Part shown: positions 1-8,091 of the stretch, in pieces
Layout: every line of letters starts with the position of its first letter
Numbering within the stretch: position 1 is the stretch's first letter
Assembly: GCA_947497495.1 (NCBI GenBank)
Contig: CANMGT010000001.1
Coordinates: 1-64,000, forward strand
DNA length: 64,000 nucleotides
Reading direction: 5' to 3'
Origin: an uncultured Lentibacter sp.
Lineage (GTDB): Bacteria > Pseudomonadota > Alphaproteobacteria > Rhodobacterales > Rhodobacteraceae
Notes under the pieces: generated by a model
Databases searched by the model: none
The model's input: the letters and a program-made list of their open reading frames with translations, nothing else
What the model was told of the DNA's origin: nothing
Made by a program: the position numbers and the translations under genes

Positions 1-110
1 CCGCGCCCCCCCCCCCACTCTCTCTTTTAACCATTGGCGCGGGGGGGGGGTGTGGGTCAGTGGGGGGGGTGGGGGGGGGGGGGCGGCCCCCCCCCCACCC
101 CCAGGCACCG
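1..110. repeat. Low-complexity G/C homopolymer tracts
   Basis: The first 110 bases hold runs of 11 C (6-16), 10 G (41-50), 8 G (62-69), 13 G (71-83) and 10 C (87-96). The block at about 62-102 can fold into a G-run/C-run hairpin around a GGCGGC centre. Reading frames here give only poly-Gly/Pro and are not genes. It resembles an expanded version of the G6-CCAG-C6 hairpins found at 4717 and 25897. Tract lengths may be unreliable and the window may start at an assembly break. Confidence 0.7.
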
Positions 111-121
111 CGACTTGGCGA

Positions 122-142
122 AGCCAAGGCGCAAAACCTCAT
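122..142. repeat. 21-bp repeat, copy 1
   Basis: A 21-base string starting AGCCAAGGCG and ending AACCTCAT occurs here and again, identical and in the same orientation, at 51522-51542. In both places the flanks stay loosely similar on one side. It joins the G/C tracts to the 3' end of the methyltransferase gene, so it is probably part of a dispersed intergenic repeat. Confidence 0.6.
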
Positions 143-160
143 GTCAACCTGACAACAGCC

Positions 161-1720
161 CTAAAAATCTGTCGGCGCCCCGCCTTCGGCTTTACGCCGC
201 TCCACGAAAGCTTCCAGCTCTTCGCGGATTGCCGGATCAAGTGGTGGGGCCTCAAAGCTTGCGATGATCTCTTTGTAGAGGTGGTGCGCGCGTTCCGGTG
301 TCCAGACCGCCCCCGCCGCTTCCCAGGCTTCAAAGTTGCGCCAGTCGCTCAGGAAGGGCTGGTAAAACGCCGTCGTATATCTGTCTTGGGTGTGTTGTAG
401 CCCGAAGAAATGCCCGTGTTGGCCCACTTCAGCAATCGCCTCGAGCGCAATATCATCGGGCGTTGTCGCGAAGGTCGCCGGTTCCATATAGCGCTGGATT
501 TGCTGCAAAATCTCGCAATCCATGATGAACTTCTCGGGGCTGGCGATCAGCCCGCCTTCAAGCCAGCCCGCCGCGTGGTAGACAAGGTTGCTGCCTGACT
601 GCACCGCCGCCCAGAGGCTGTTGGAGGTTTCCCACATCGCCTGCCCGTCGGGCACATTGGCCGCGCAGACCCCGCTTGAGCGCATCGGCAGCCCATAAAA
701 CCGCGCCAGCTGCCCCGTCATCTGCGTTGCGCGCATATACTCCGGCGTGCCAAAGGCGGGCGCGCCCGACTTCATGTCGACATTGCTGGTGAAGGTGCCA
801 ATCGCGCAGGCCGCACCGGGCCGGATATATTGCGCCAGCGCCACCGCGATCAGCCCTTCTGCGATAGACTGCGCCACTGCCCCTGCCATCGTCACGGGGG
901 CCATGGCCCCTGCCAGCGTAAACGGCGTGACGATCAGGCCCTGATTGCGCCGCGCAAGCCGCATCCAGCCATCAAGCATCGGGTGGTCGTGTTTGAGCGG
1001 TGAGGTCGAGTTGATGTTGGTATACATCTTCGGGCTGGCTTCAAACTCCTCGTGCGTGTGCCCGCCCGCGATCCGCACCATTTCCATCACATCTTCGACG
1101 CGTTCGCGGCCAAGGCAATAAGCGTGCACAACTTTGTCGCTGAGTGTCAGCTTGTCATAGAGCACATCAAGGTGACGCACCGAGGCATGGATGTCCTGCG
1201 GCTCGACAGGGTAGCCGCCGATGAAGTGAATACAGTTGAAATACTGGCTCAGCTTGATGAAATCTTTGCACATTTCGCGCGTGCCGGTCATTTTGTGGCC
1301 GGTTTCCATCGTCCAATATGAGGGCGGCGACGAGACGTTGCCAAACAGGATATGATCGCCCCCGACTTTCAGCTGATGCGCGGGGTTGCGCGGGGTGATC
1401 GTCCACTCCGAAGGCGCCTTGCCGATAAGCTCCATCACAAGATCACGGCCCATGCGCACATTCTCGCCGTCAATCACGGCGCCCATTTCACGAAACAGCT
1501 CAAGCGCTTCGGGGTTGAGGATTTCGATGCCGATCTCTTCGAGAATGCGCATCGCCCCGTCGTGGATGGCAAGCACGCCTTCCTCGTTCAAAGGCTCGGT
1601 CGGCTTGTCGACATTGCGTGGCAGCCGCCATGGCATTTGCTCGATAACGGCGGCGCCTCTACGTTCTGCTGCGCCTGCGCGGCCACCACTTCGTCCACCG
1701 CTGCGTCCTGCTCGTGCCAT
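161..1720 (-). CDS. Trimethylamine methyltransferase family protein (MttB superfamily, non-pyrrolysine)
   Basis: The 519-residue protein belongs to the MttB/COG5598 superfamily. Characterised members transfer a methyl group from a quaternary or tertiary amine (trimethylamine, glycine betaine, proline betaine) to a corrinoid protein. Family features seen are the N-terminal segment around LNEEGVLAIHDGAMRILEEIG and the central TNINSTSPLKHD region. No in-frame amber codon is present, so this is the pyrrolysine-free branch abundant in roseobacters; the substrate cannot be read from sequence. The first 25 residues are Gly/Arg/Ala-rich and unusual. The start ATG has a GGGAG ribosome site upstream. 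No corrinoid-protein gene lies in the window. Confidence 0.85.
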   Translation of the reverse strand: MARAGRSGGRSGGRAGAAERRGAAVIEQMPWRLPRNVDKPTEPLNEEGVLAIHDGAMRILEEIGIEILNPEALELFREMGAVIDGENVRMGRDLVMELIGKAPSEWTITPRNPAHQLKVGGDHILFGNVSSPPSYWTMETGHKMTGTREMCKDFIKLSQYFNCIHFIGGYPVEPQDIHASVRHLDVLYDKLTLSDKVVHAYCLGRERVEDVMEMVRIAGGHTHEEFEASPKMYTNINSTSPLKHDHPMLDGWMRLARRNQGLIVTPFTLAGAMAPVTMAGAVAQSIAEGLIAVALAQYIRPGAACAIGTFTSNVDMKSGAPAFGTPEYMRATQMTGQLARFYGLPMRSSGVCAANVPDGQAMWETSNSLWAAVQSGSNLVYHAAGWLEGGLIASPEKFIMDCEILQQIQRYMEPATFATTPDDIALEAIAEVGQHGHFFGLQHTQDRYTTAFYQPFLSDWRNFEAWEAAGAVWTPERAHHLYKEIIASFEAPPLDPAIREELEAFVERRKAEGGAPTDF

Positions 1721-1820
1721 GTTATTCTCCCTTCGCTTTCGTGACGATCAAACCGCGCAAAGCAGAGTCGCGCCAGCCCGATGGCGACACATCTTGTCGG
1801 GAACGCACCACAAAGAGCCG

Positions 1821-3347
1821 CTAAAAGAGCGAACCCTGGCCCGTTGGCTTTTCCGGTTTTGCGGCGGGCTTGGCTTTGGGCTTGCTGGCGGGTGGCTTGC
1901 TGGCCGGCGGTGGTACAGCCCCAGCGCTGCCCAGCGCCATGCGCCCGTCGGCAAACTCGATCTCCAGAGCGCTGGCGGCGGCGGCGGCTTGTTGCGTCGT
2001 GACAACCGCCCCGTCGCCGCGCACGACAGCATAGCCACGCTCAAGCGTCGCCTTATAGCTGAGCGTTTCGCGCAGGCGGTCTGTTGCCTCAAGCCTGTGG
2101 TTGAGCGTGACAAGCTGCGCCTGCCCGATCTCGCCCATGCGCTTGGTAAGGCGGGAAAGGTCGGCTCCCTTGCGGGCGATGTCAGCTTGCACGGCCTGCA
2201 AATTGAGCCGGGCGCTGATGTTGGCGAGGCGGCGTTGCTCGCCGCTGACAGCGCGGCTCAAAAGCGAGGGCCTGAGCGAGCCTGAGACATCCGACAGCGC
2301 CACCCGCCGCGTCTGAACGCCGTGGCGCAGAGCGGCTGGCAGGCGCTCGCCTGCGCGGTCAAGCCGCTGGCGGGCCGGCTCGACAAGGGTTTCAGCCCGC
2401 GGGATGGCGCGCGCGAGGTCACGCAGCCTTTGCCCGCGCCGCTCAACGCCCCCCGTCAGCGCCGTGCTCATCCGTGCGGATTGCTCGTTGACCCAAGCCA
2501 GAAGCTCAAGCCGAACCGGCACAGCCAGCTCGGCGGCGGCCGTGGGCGTGGGCGCGCGTTTGTCAGAGACAAAGTCGATCAGCGTGGTGTCTGTCTCGTG
2601 GCCGACAGCCGAAATCAGCGGAATGTCAGAGGCGGCGACGGCGCGCGCGACGATCTCCTCGTTGAAACCCCACAGGTCTTCAACCGAGCCACCGCCGCGC
2701 GCGACGATCAGCAAGTCGGGCCGTGGCAACGCCCCGCCGGGGCTGAGAGCGTTGAAGCCCGCAATCGCGCGGGCCACTTCCGCGGCTGACTTTTCGCCCT
2801 GCACAGCAACGGGCCAGACAAGCACCTTGCGCGGGAACCTGTCGCGCAGACGGTGCAGGATGTCACGGATCACGGCCCCTGAGGGCGAGGTAACAACCCC
2901 GATGATCTGCGGCAAGTAGGGCAGCGGCTTTTTGCGTTCGGGCGCAAACAGCCCCTCGGCGGCAAGCATTTGCTTGCGCTTTTCAAGCATCGCCATCAGC
3001 GCCCCGACGCCCGCTGGCCTGATCTCCTCAATCACGATCTGGTAGCGCGACTGACCGGCAAATGTTGTCAGCCGCCCGACGGCGACAACTTCCATCCCCT
3101 CTTCGGGCTGCACTTGCAGGCGGGTTGCGACACCCTTCCAGATGATGCCGTTGATGACAGATTTGTCGTCCTTGAGATCAAGGTAGAGATGCCCCGAGCG
3201 CGGACGCGACACGCGGCCCACTTCGCCGCGAATGCGCACATGGGCGAACTCGCCTTCGATCAGCCGCTTGATTGCACCTGACAGCTCGCTGACGGAAAAC
3301 TCCGGCGCGTTTGCGCCCTCGGACGGGTCATCAATCAGGTCAGACAT
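1821..3347 (-). CDS. xseA: Exodeoxyribonuclease VII large subunit
   Basis: XseA, with XseB, degrades single-stranded DNA to short oligonucleotides in repair and recombination. The N-terminal OB-fold (about residues 12-105, beginning PEFSVSELSGAIKRLIEG) is followed by the catalytic domain with GVVTSPSGAVIRDILHRL and the ARGGGSVEDLWGFN signature. A long helical region follows, then a Lys/Pro/Ala-rich tail. A longer in-frame start exists 45 codons upstream, but the MSDLIDDP start, preceded by a GAGGCA site, matches the family. The product is 508 residues. It diverges from purD with 72 bp between starts; xseB is not in the window. Confidence 0.93.
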   Translation of the reverse strand: MSDLIDDPSEGANAPEFSVSELSGAIKRLIEGEFAHVRIRGEVGRVSRPRSGHLYLDLKDDKSVINGIIWKGVATRLQVQPEEGMEVVAVGRLTTFAGQSRYQIVIEEIRPAGVGALMAMLEKRKQMLAAEGLFAPERKKPLPYLPQIIGVVTSPSGAVIRDILHRLRDRFPRKVLVWPVAVQGEKSAAEVARAIAGFNALSPGGALPRPDLLIVARGGGSVEDLWGFNEEIVARAVAASDIPLISAVGHETDTTLIDFVSDKRAPTPTAAAELAVPVRLELLAWVNEQSARMSTALTGGVERRGQRLRDLARAIPRAETLVEPARQRLDRAGERLPAALRHGVQTRRVALSDVSGSLRPSLLSRAVSGEQRRLANISARLNLQAVQADIARKGADLSRLTKRMGEIGQAQLVTLNHRLEATDRLRETLSYKATLERGYAVVRGDGAVVTTQQAAAAASALEIEFADGRMALGSAGAVPPPASKPPASKPKAKPAAKPEKPTGQGSLF

Positions 3348-3419
3348 CTTGCCTCGCTTGTATCTCTTCGCGTGCCAGCTTAGAACGCCCGCAACATAAG
3401 TCCAAGCAGGAGTTGCGCC

Positions 3420-4682
3420 ATGAACATCCTTATCCTCGGCAGCGGCGGGCGCGAACACGCGCTGGCATGGGCAACCGTGCAAAACCCGAAATGCGACAAG
3501 CTGTTTGTCGCCCCTGGCAACGCGGGCATGACAGACCTCGCGACATGCGTAGCGCTTGATATCATGGATGGCGCCGCTGTTGTGGCTTTCGCCAAAGACA
3601 ACGCTATCGACTTTGTCATCGTCGGGCCGGAAGCGCCCTTGGCAGCTGGCGTGGCAGACGCCCTGCGCGCGGCGGGCATTCTGGCCTTCGGCCCCTCCAA
3701 AGAGGCGGCGCAGCTTGAGGCGTCAAAGTCCTTCACCAAGGCGGTGTGCGACGCGGCAAACGCACCAACAGCGGCCTACGGCCACTTCACCGATAAGGCC
3801 GAAGCGATTGCCTATGTCAAAGCCCAAGGCGCGCCGATCGTCATCAAGGCTGACGGGCTGGCGGCAGGCAAAGGTGTTGTCGTCGCGATGGAGATGCCCG
3901 AGGCGCTCGCCGCCCTCGAAGACATGTTCGGCGGCGCCCACGGTGACGCGGGCGCTGAAGTTGTCGTGGAAGAGTTTATGGACGGCGAGGAAGCCAGCTT
4001 CTTTGTACTCTGCGACGGCGAAGACGCGCTGCCCTTTGGCACCGCCCAAGACCACAAGCGCGTGGGAGAGGGCGACACGGGGCCAAACACCGGCGGCATG
4101 GGGGCCTATTCGCCCGCACCTGTCATGGACCAGTCTGTTGTGGACAAAACCATGAACGAGATCGTCCGGCCAACCCTGCGCGAAATGGCCCGCCGCGGCA
4201 CGCCCTTCCAAGGCGTGTTGTTTGTCGGGCTGATGATCAAGGACGGCCAGCCACGGCTTGTGGAATACAACGTGCGCTTCGGCGACCCTGAGTGTCAGGT
4301 CTTGATGATGCGCCTTGGGGCGCAGGCGTTTGACCACATCCTTGCCGCCGCTGACGGGCGGTTGGCCGAGGCGCAGGTTCACTGGGCTGACGACCATGCG
4401 ATGACTGTTGTTATGGCAGCAAACGGCTACCCGGGGGCCTATGAAAAAGGCTCGGTGATCGGCGGGCTGGGTACAATGGCAGACGACAGCAGCCACATGT
4501 GCTTTCACGCGGGCACCACGGCTGTCGGCGGCGATGTCACCGCGACAGGCGGGCGCGTTTTGAGCGTGGCGGCGCGTGGCGCAACACTGGCTGAAGCCCG
4601 CAACGAGGCCTATGCGATGGTTGGGCAGGTTGACTGGCCTGAGGGCTTCTTCCGCAGCGACATCGGCTGGCGCGCGCTGTAA
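3420..4682 (+). CDS. purD: Phosphoribosylamine--glycine ligase (GAR synthetase)
   Basis: PurD joins glycine to 5-phosphoribosylamine using ATP, the second step of purine synthesis in the cytoplasm. The 420-residue protein has the N-domain start MNILILGSGGREHALAW, an ATP-grasp core (DGLAAGKGVVVA, GEEASFFVLCDGE) and the MGAYSPAP and RFGDPECQ motifs of the GARS family. The length is typical. AGGAG precedes the ATG. A stable G/C hairpin repeat lies 34 bp downstream of the stop. Confidence 0.96.
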   Translation: MNILILGSGGREHALAWATVQNPKCDKLFVAPGNAGMTDLATCVALDIMDGAAVVAFAKDNAIDFVIVGPEAPLAAGVADALRAAGILAFGPSKEAAQLEASKSFTKAVCDAANAPTAAYGHFTDKAEAIAYVKAQGAPIVIKADGLAAGKGVVVAMEMPEALAALEDMFGGAHGDAGAEVVVEEFMDGEEASFFVLCDGEDALPFGTAQDHKRVGEGDTGPNTGGMGAYSPAPVMDQSVVDKTMNEIVRPTLREMARRGTPFQGVLFVGLMIKDGQPRLVEYNVRFGDPECQVLMMRLGAQAFDHILAAADGRLAEAQVHWADDHAMTVVMAANGYPGAYEKGSVIGGLGTMADDSSHMCFHAGTTAVGGDVTATGGRVLSVAARGATLAEARNEAYAMVGQVDWPEGFFRSDIGWRAL

Positions 4683-4716
4683 GCAAATTTCGAATTGCTG
4701 ACGCAATCCGACCAAG

Positions 4717-4736
4717 CGGGGGGCCAGCCCCCCGCA
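4717..4736. repeat. G/C hairpin of a dispersed intergenic repeat
   Basis: An 8-bp perfect stem (GCGGGGGG/CCCCCCGC) with a CCAG loop follows purD. The same 20-base hairpin recurs exactly at 25897-25916, and a variant with one extra C is at 25863-25883. It could stop transcription from purD but has no T tail, so it is listed as a repeat. Confidence 0.7.
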
Positions 4737-4812
4737 CCCCCCTGCCCCCCACAATACGGCTTGTGCAACAAGTGCCGAGACCGATAGAGCGCACTTGCAG
4801 CGCGGGTCGGCA

Positions 4813-4834
4813 GGATATTTCTGAAGAGAAGAAG
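4813..4834. repeat. GGATATTTCTGAAG-type repeat, copy 1
   Basis: A 22-base string beginning GGATATTTCTGAAG lies here and again, identical, at 25925-25946. In both places it follows the G/C hairpin repeat and precedes a plus-strand gene, so hairpin and tail appear to be one composite element. Here the two parts are 76 bp apart. Confidence 0.65.
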
Positions 4835-4913
4835 TAAAGGCTTCCGTAAGGGGAGTGTTGTGGCGAATCGTGGTCTGCGGCTAGCGTTTTTGAAACGCGG
4901 GTGGAGGATCGCT

Positions 4914-6089
4914 ATGAAGTGGATGAAACGGGGTGTTTTGGGGCTTGTCGGCTTGGCCATTCTTGGCCTCATCGGGTTTTGGACCTTCGCACCAGGAATT
5001 GTCGGCAAGCAAAGCAACGCTGTGGCGGCGCATGAGCCTTACCCTGTGTCTGACGCGGCGCGCGCGCTTCACAACTCGCTGGTTGTCGGAGATTTGCACG
5101 CCGATCCGCTTTTATGGAAGCGCGATCTGACCAAGCGGGGGAGCTGGGGGCAGGTTGATGTGCCGCGGCTTCTGGAGGGCGGCGTTGCCCTGCAGGTGTT
5201 CACCGCCGTGACCAAAAGCCCTGCCGGACAGAACTATGAAGAGAACGCGGCGGATGCCTTTGACAACATCACGCTTCTGGCTTTCGGGCAGCTTTGGCCG
5301 ATCAGGACATGGGGCTCGATTTATGAGCGCGCGATTTACCAAGCCGAAAAACTGCATGGCTTTGAAGCCCGCTCGGAAGGGCGCCTGAAGATCATCCGCA
5401 CGCGGGCTGACCTTGAGGCTGTGCTTAACGCGCGCGCCACTGGCGCGGAGGTTGTCGGCGGCATTTTGGGCGTTGAGGGCCTGCACCCGCTTGAGGGCGA
5501 TATTGCCAAGCTTGAGGGGCTGTTTGAAGCCGGTCACCGTGTCTATGGCTTGCAGCACTTCTTTGACAACGCATTGGGCGGCTCCCTGCATGGGCAGGGC
5601 AACCACGGGCTGTCTGACTTTGGCAAGAAAGTTGTTGAGCAGCTTGCGAGGATGCCTGTGATTGTCGATGTGGCGCACTCAAGTGCGGCCAGTGCGCGCG
5701 ACGCGCTGGCGATCGTTGACGGGCCTCTCCTTGTTTCGCATTCCGGCATCCACTCCTACTGCGAGGTGAAGCGCAACTTTCCCGATGATCTGATGCGCGA
5801 GATCGCCGCAAAGGGCGGGATCATCGGCATGGGCTATTGGGCCGATGTCACCTGCGGCGACATCACGCCTGATGGCATTGCCGACATGATCCTTGCGGGG
5901 ATCAAGGCTGTCGGGGAAGACCACATTTCGCTTGGTTCGGACTTTGACGGCTCGGTTGCGACGGCGTTTGACACTTCCGAGCTGCCCGCCCTGACCGACG
6001 CGCTGTTGCGCAAAGGGCTGAGCGAGGCGCAGATTGGCAAAATCATGGGCGGCAACATGCTGCGTGTTTTCCGCCAAACGCTTGAGTGA
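4914..6089 (+). CDS. Membrane dipeptidase (peptidase M19, renal dipeptidase family)
   Basis: A zinc dipeptidase of family M19, probably anchored to the outer face of the inner membrane by one N-terminal segment (about residues 7-28). Metal-site motifs are present: GDLHADP (His62, Asp64), the Glu of GVEGLHPLEG, VDVAHSS, VSHSG and LGSDFDG. The ATG at 4914 is chosen because GGAGG lies 6 bases upstream; a GTG at 4860 with AAGGGGAG would add 18 residues and cannot be excluded. Substrates in this family include dipeptides and some beta-lactams; the substrate here is unknown. Confidence 0.88.
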   Translation: MKWMKRGVLGLVGLAILGLIGFWTFAPGIVGKQSNAVAAHEPYPVSDAARALHNSLVVGDLHADPLLWKRDLTKRGSWGQVDVPRLLEGGVALQVFTAVTKSPAGQNYEENAADAFDNITLLAFGQLWPIRTWGSIYERAIYQAEKLHGFEARSEGRLKIIRTRADLEAVLNARATGAEVVGGILGVEGLHPLEGDIAKLEGLFEAGHRVYGLQHFFDNALGGSLHGQGNHGLSDFGKKVVEQLARMPVIVDVAHSSAASARDALAIVDGPLLVSHSGIHSYCEVKRNFPDDLMREIAAKGGIIGMGYWADVTCGDITPDGIADMILAGIKAVGEDHISLGSDFDGSVATAFDTSELPALTDALLRKGLSEAQIGKIMGGNMLRVFRQTLE

Positions 6090-6090
6090 C

Positions 6091-6393
6091 TTAGTCGAGC
6101 TCGCTCCAGGGCCATGGCTTGACTTCGCTCGCGCCTGTCATGTAGCGCACGGCCTTGGCCATCCAGACGCCAAGGTCAGTGCCGAAGTCGGCCAGTTGCG
6201 CGTTGGGCGTGCCTTTGTTGATCAACCGCAGCACCAGCTGGATCACGGTCACGGCCCAGAGCACTGTCTGGCTGACGCTCATCATCACCCCGATCAGCAG
6301 GATGTAGACGATCCGCAACAACATCCCCTCGCCTGCTTGAGGCTCTGGCTGCTCGCCGTGGAGCCGGCCTGAAAGCTTGTCTTCTTCTTGCAT
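6091..6393 (-). CDS. DUF4389 domain-containing membrane protein
   Basis: A 100-residue protein with a charged N-terminus (MQEEDKLSGRLHGEQPEP) and a hydrophobic segment from about residue 26 to 55 that could form one long or two short membrane helices. The body (LIGVMMSVSQTVLWAVTVIQ, then NAQLADFG) fits DUF4389; no function is known. The start at 6393 has an AAAGGA site, and an upstream in-frame ATG lacks one. Its stop is 1 bp from the dipeptidase stop (convergent). Confidence 0.75.
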   Translation of the reverse strand: MQEEDKLSGRLHGEQPEPQAGEGMLLRIVYILLIGVMMSVSQTVLWAVTVIQLVLRLINKGTPNAQLADFGTDLGVWMAKAVRYMTGASEVKPWPWSELD

Positions 6394-6417
6394 CACGCGT
6401 CCTTTCCCAAAACGCAA

Positions 6418-6446
6418 ACATCCGGCGCCATTGTGACGCCGGATGT
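6418..6446 (-). terminator. Rho-independent terminator of rpoH
   Basis: A 10-bp perfect inverted repeat (ACATCCGGCG/CGCCGGATGT) with a 9-base loop lies 22 bp past the rpoH stop. On the minus strand the stem is followed by TTGCGTTTT, a T-rich tail. Confidence 0.75.
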
Positions 6447-6468
6447 AGAAGTCTTCAAGCTCGGGTTT

Positions 6469-7368
6469 CTAGTCGGCTTGCGCCAGAAGCCCCTTCTCGT
6501 CAGCCAACTCTCGCATCCGCGTTTGCAGCTTCTCAAAGGCGCGCACCTCGATCTGGCGAATGCGCTCGCGCGATACGTCGTATTGGCCTGACAGCTCTTC
6601 CAGCGTGATCGTCTCTTCGCTGAGGCGGCGCTGCGTGAGAATGTCTTTCTCGCGGTCGTTGAGCACATCCATCGCTTCGGCCAACATCTCGCGGCGCGCT
6701 TCAAGCTCGTCGCGGGCTTCGTAGTCGCCGGCCTGATCGGCGCTCTCGTCTTCGAGCCAGTCCTGCCATTGCATGGTGCCCTCGCCCTCGGAACCAACCG
6801 TGGCATTGAGAGACGCATCCCCGCCCGACATGCGGCGGTTCATCGAGATCACCTCGTCCTCGGTCACACCCAGATCATGTGCGATGCGCTCGACGTTCTC
6901 GGGGCGCAAGTCGCCCTCTTCCAAGGCACCAATGCGGTTTTTGGCTTTACGCAGGTTGAAGAACAGCTTCTTTTGCGCCGACGTGGTGCCAAGCTTCACA
7001 AGGCTCCACGAGCGCAGCACATATTCCTGAATGCTGGCGCGGATCCACCACATCGCATAGGTCGCGAGGCGGAAGCCCTTTTCAGGGTCAAACCGCTTGA
7101 CGGCTTGCATCAGGCCTACGTTGGCCTCGCTGATCACCTCAGCCTGCGGCAGGCCATAGCCACGGTAGCCCATGGCGATTTTGGCCGCGAGGCGCAGGTG
7201 CGACGTGACCATACGGTGCGCCGCTTCAGTGTCTTCCTGCTCAACCCAGCGTTTGGCCAGCATGTATTCCTCTTCCGGCTCCAAGAGCGGAAACTTGCGG
7301 ATTTCCTGCATATAGCGGTTCAAACCGCCTTCTGGTGTTGGTGCTGGTAGGTTTTTGTAGTTGCTCAT
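6469..7368 (-). CDS. rpoH: RNA polymerase sigma-32 factor (heat-shock sigma)
   Basis: RpoH directs RNA polymerase to heat-shock promoters. The 299-residue protein has sigma region 2 (about 35-110, with AAHRMVTSHLRLAAKIA and TYAMWWIRASIQEY). It also has the RpoH-specific box QKKLFFNLR at 132-140 and region 4.2 near 255-283 (VSRERIRQIEVRAFEKL). The opening NLPAPTPEGGLNRYMQEIRK matches the RpoHI type of Rhodobacterales better than RpoHII. A strong GGAGGGG site precedes the ATG. A sigma-32-type promoter and a terminator flank it. Confidence 0.95.
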   Translation of the reverse strand: MSNYKNLPAPTPEGGLNRYMQEIRKFPLLEPEEEYMLAKRWVEQEDTEAAHRMVTSHLRLAAKIAMGYRGYGLPQAEVISEANVGLMQAVKRFDPEKGFRLATYAMWWIRASIQEYVLRSWSLVKLGTTSAQKKLFFNLRKAKNRIGALEEGDLRPENVERIAHDLGVTEDEVISMNRRMSGGDASLNATVGSEGEGTMQWQDWLEDESADQAGDYEARDELEARREMLAEAMDVLNDREKDILTQRRLSEETITLEELSGQYDVSRERIRQIEVRAFEKLQTRMRELADEKGLLAQAD

Positions 7369-7408
7369 GTTTTGTCCCCCTCCTGTAATGTAACAGGGCT
7401 TAACATCA

Positions 7409-7437
7409 ATTTAGGAAGCCTTCGCCGCAGTTTCAAG
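7409..7437 (-). promoter_or_regulatory. Sigma-32-type promoter upstream of rpoH
   Basis: On the minus strand, CTTGAAA (7431-7437) is followed after 15 bases by CCTAAAT (7409-7415). This is close to the heat-shock consensus CTTGAAA-N(11-16)-CCCATNT. The -10 element ends 40 bases before the rpoH start, so rpoH probably activates itself. Confidence 0.6.
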
Positions 7438-7767
7438 GCCGTGGCTTTTCTTTGTTACGAAAGAGATAACGCGGCGCGCGGCGATTGTAAGGGGTGTTAC
7501 AACCGCCTCACAGCTTTGCGATATGCGTTACATGTGTGGCGTGACAGGTGGTTTCGGCCACAGGCAAAGACTGTCGAAATCACGCGATTCACGGCGGCTT
7601 GCCGAACGGCTGCCACGCGGGACGGAGCGGTTATTTGAAAAGCCATGCATCGCTCAGATCGCTCATGGGAATAGCCCCGAAGAAAACTGCCTTCCGGCAA
7701 GTACGCAAAGACAAGGTGCTGGCTACAGAGGTAGTCCAGGGCAAACTATGTGGAAACCACAACAGAC
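7438..7767. other. Intergenic stretch upstream of rpoH, no gene seen
   Basis: 330 bp between the rpoH heat-shock-type promoter and the end of the isomerase gene. Short frames on both strands start without ribosome sites and look like no known protein. The part nearest rpoH is AT-richer and may hold a housekeeping promoter; the rest shows no recognisable element. Confidence 0.5.
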
Positions 7768-8091
7768 TTAGCCCGTTTTGCCCGTATAATAGTAGTCGCT
7801 GCTGAAATTGAGCGCCACCGAGCAGGCGCAGCCGCCGGGCAGCTTGCTTTGCAGTAAAACTGTCAAGTCATCCAGCAGAGCGTTCATGAACGCCGCATCG
7901 CGGTGCGGCTTGCGCAGAACGGCAACCTCAAGCAGCGCGTGAGTGTGGTGATAGGCACTGGCGGGGTAAGCGCGGCCCTTGCAGGCCCCTGCGCCGCTGT
8001 CGTGACGCCCAATCAGCGCTTCGACCTCGGCCAGAAGCTTGGCTGCGTCGAGCGAAAGATCGCTTGAGTATTTCAAGTCTGCGTGGGGCAT
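7768..8091 (-). CDS. 5-carboxymethyl-2-hydroxymuconate Delta-isomerase family protein
   Basis: A 107-residue protein of the CHMI family (tautomerase fold), whose characterised member HpaF isomerises 5-carboxymethyl-2-hydroxymuconate in homoprotocatechuate breakdown. It begins MPHADLKYSSDL, so Pro2 can serve as the catalytic N-terminal proline. HDSGAGACKGRAYPAS and the HHTHALLEVAVLRKPHRD block are typical. The start directly abuts the rluD stop (no gap), so the two are co-transcribed. No other aromatic-degradation gene is nearby, so the real substrate is open. Confidence 0.85.
   Translation of the reverse strand: MPHADLKYSSDLSLDAAKLLAEVEALIGRHDSGAGACKGRAYPASAYHHTHALLEVAVLRKPHRDAAFMNALLDDLTVLLQSKLPGGCACSVALNFSSDYYYTGKTG

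Noticed and set aside
34..400. Gly/Pro-rich frames over the first bases
   Set aside because: They arise from G/C homopolymers and from antisense of the methyltransferase gene.
3723..4754. 343-codon minus-strand frame over purD
   Set aside because: Antisense shadow of purD, no family likeness.
7523..7805. Two plus-strand frames upstream of rpoH
   Set aside because: No start signals, mixed composition, and the end overlaps the isomerase gene in antisense.
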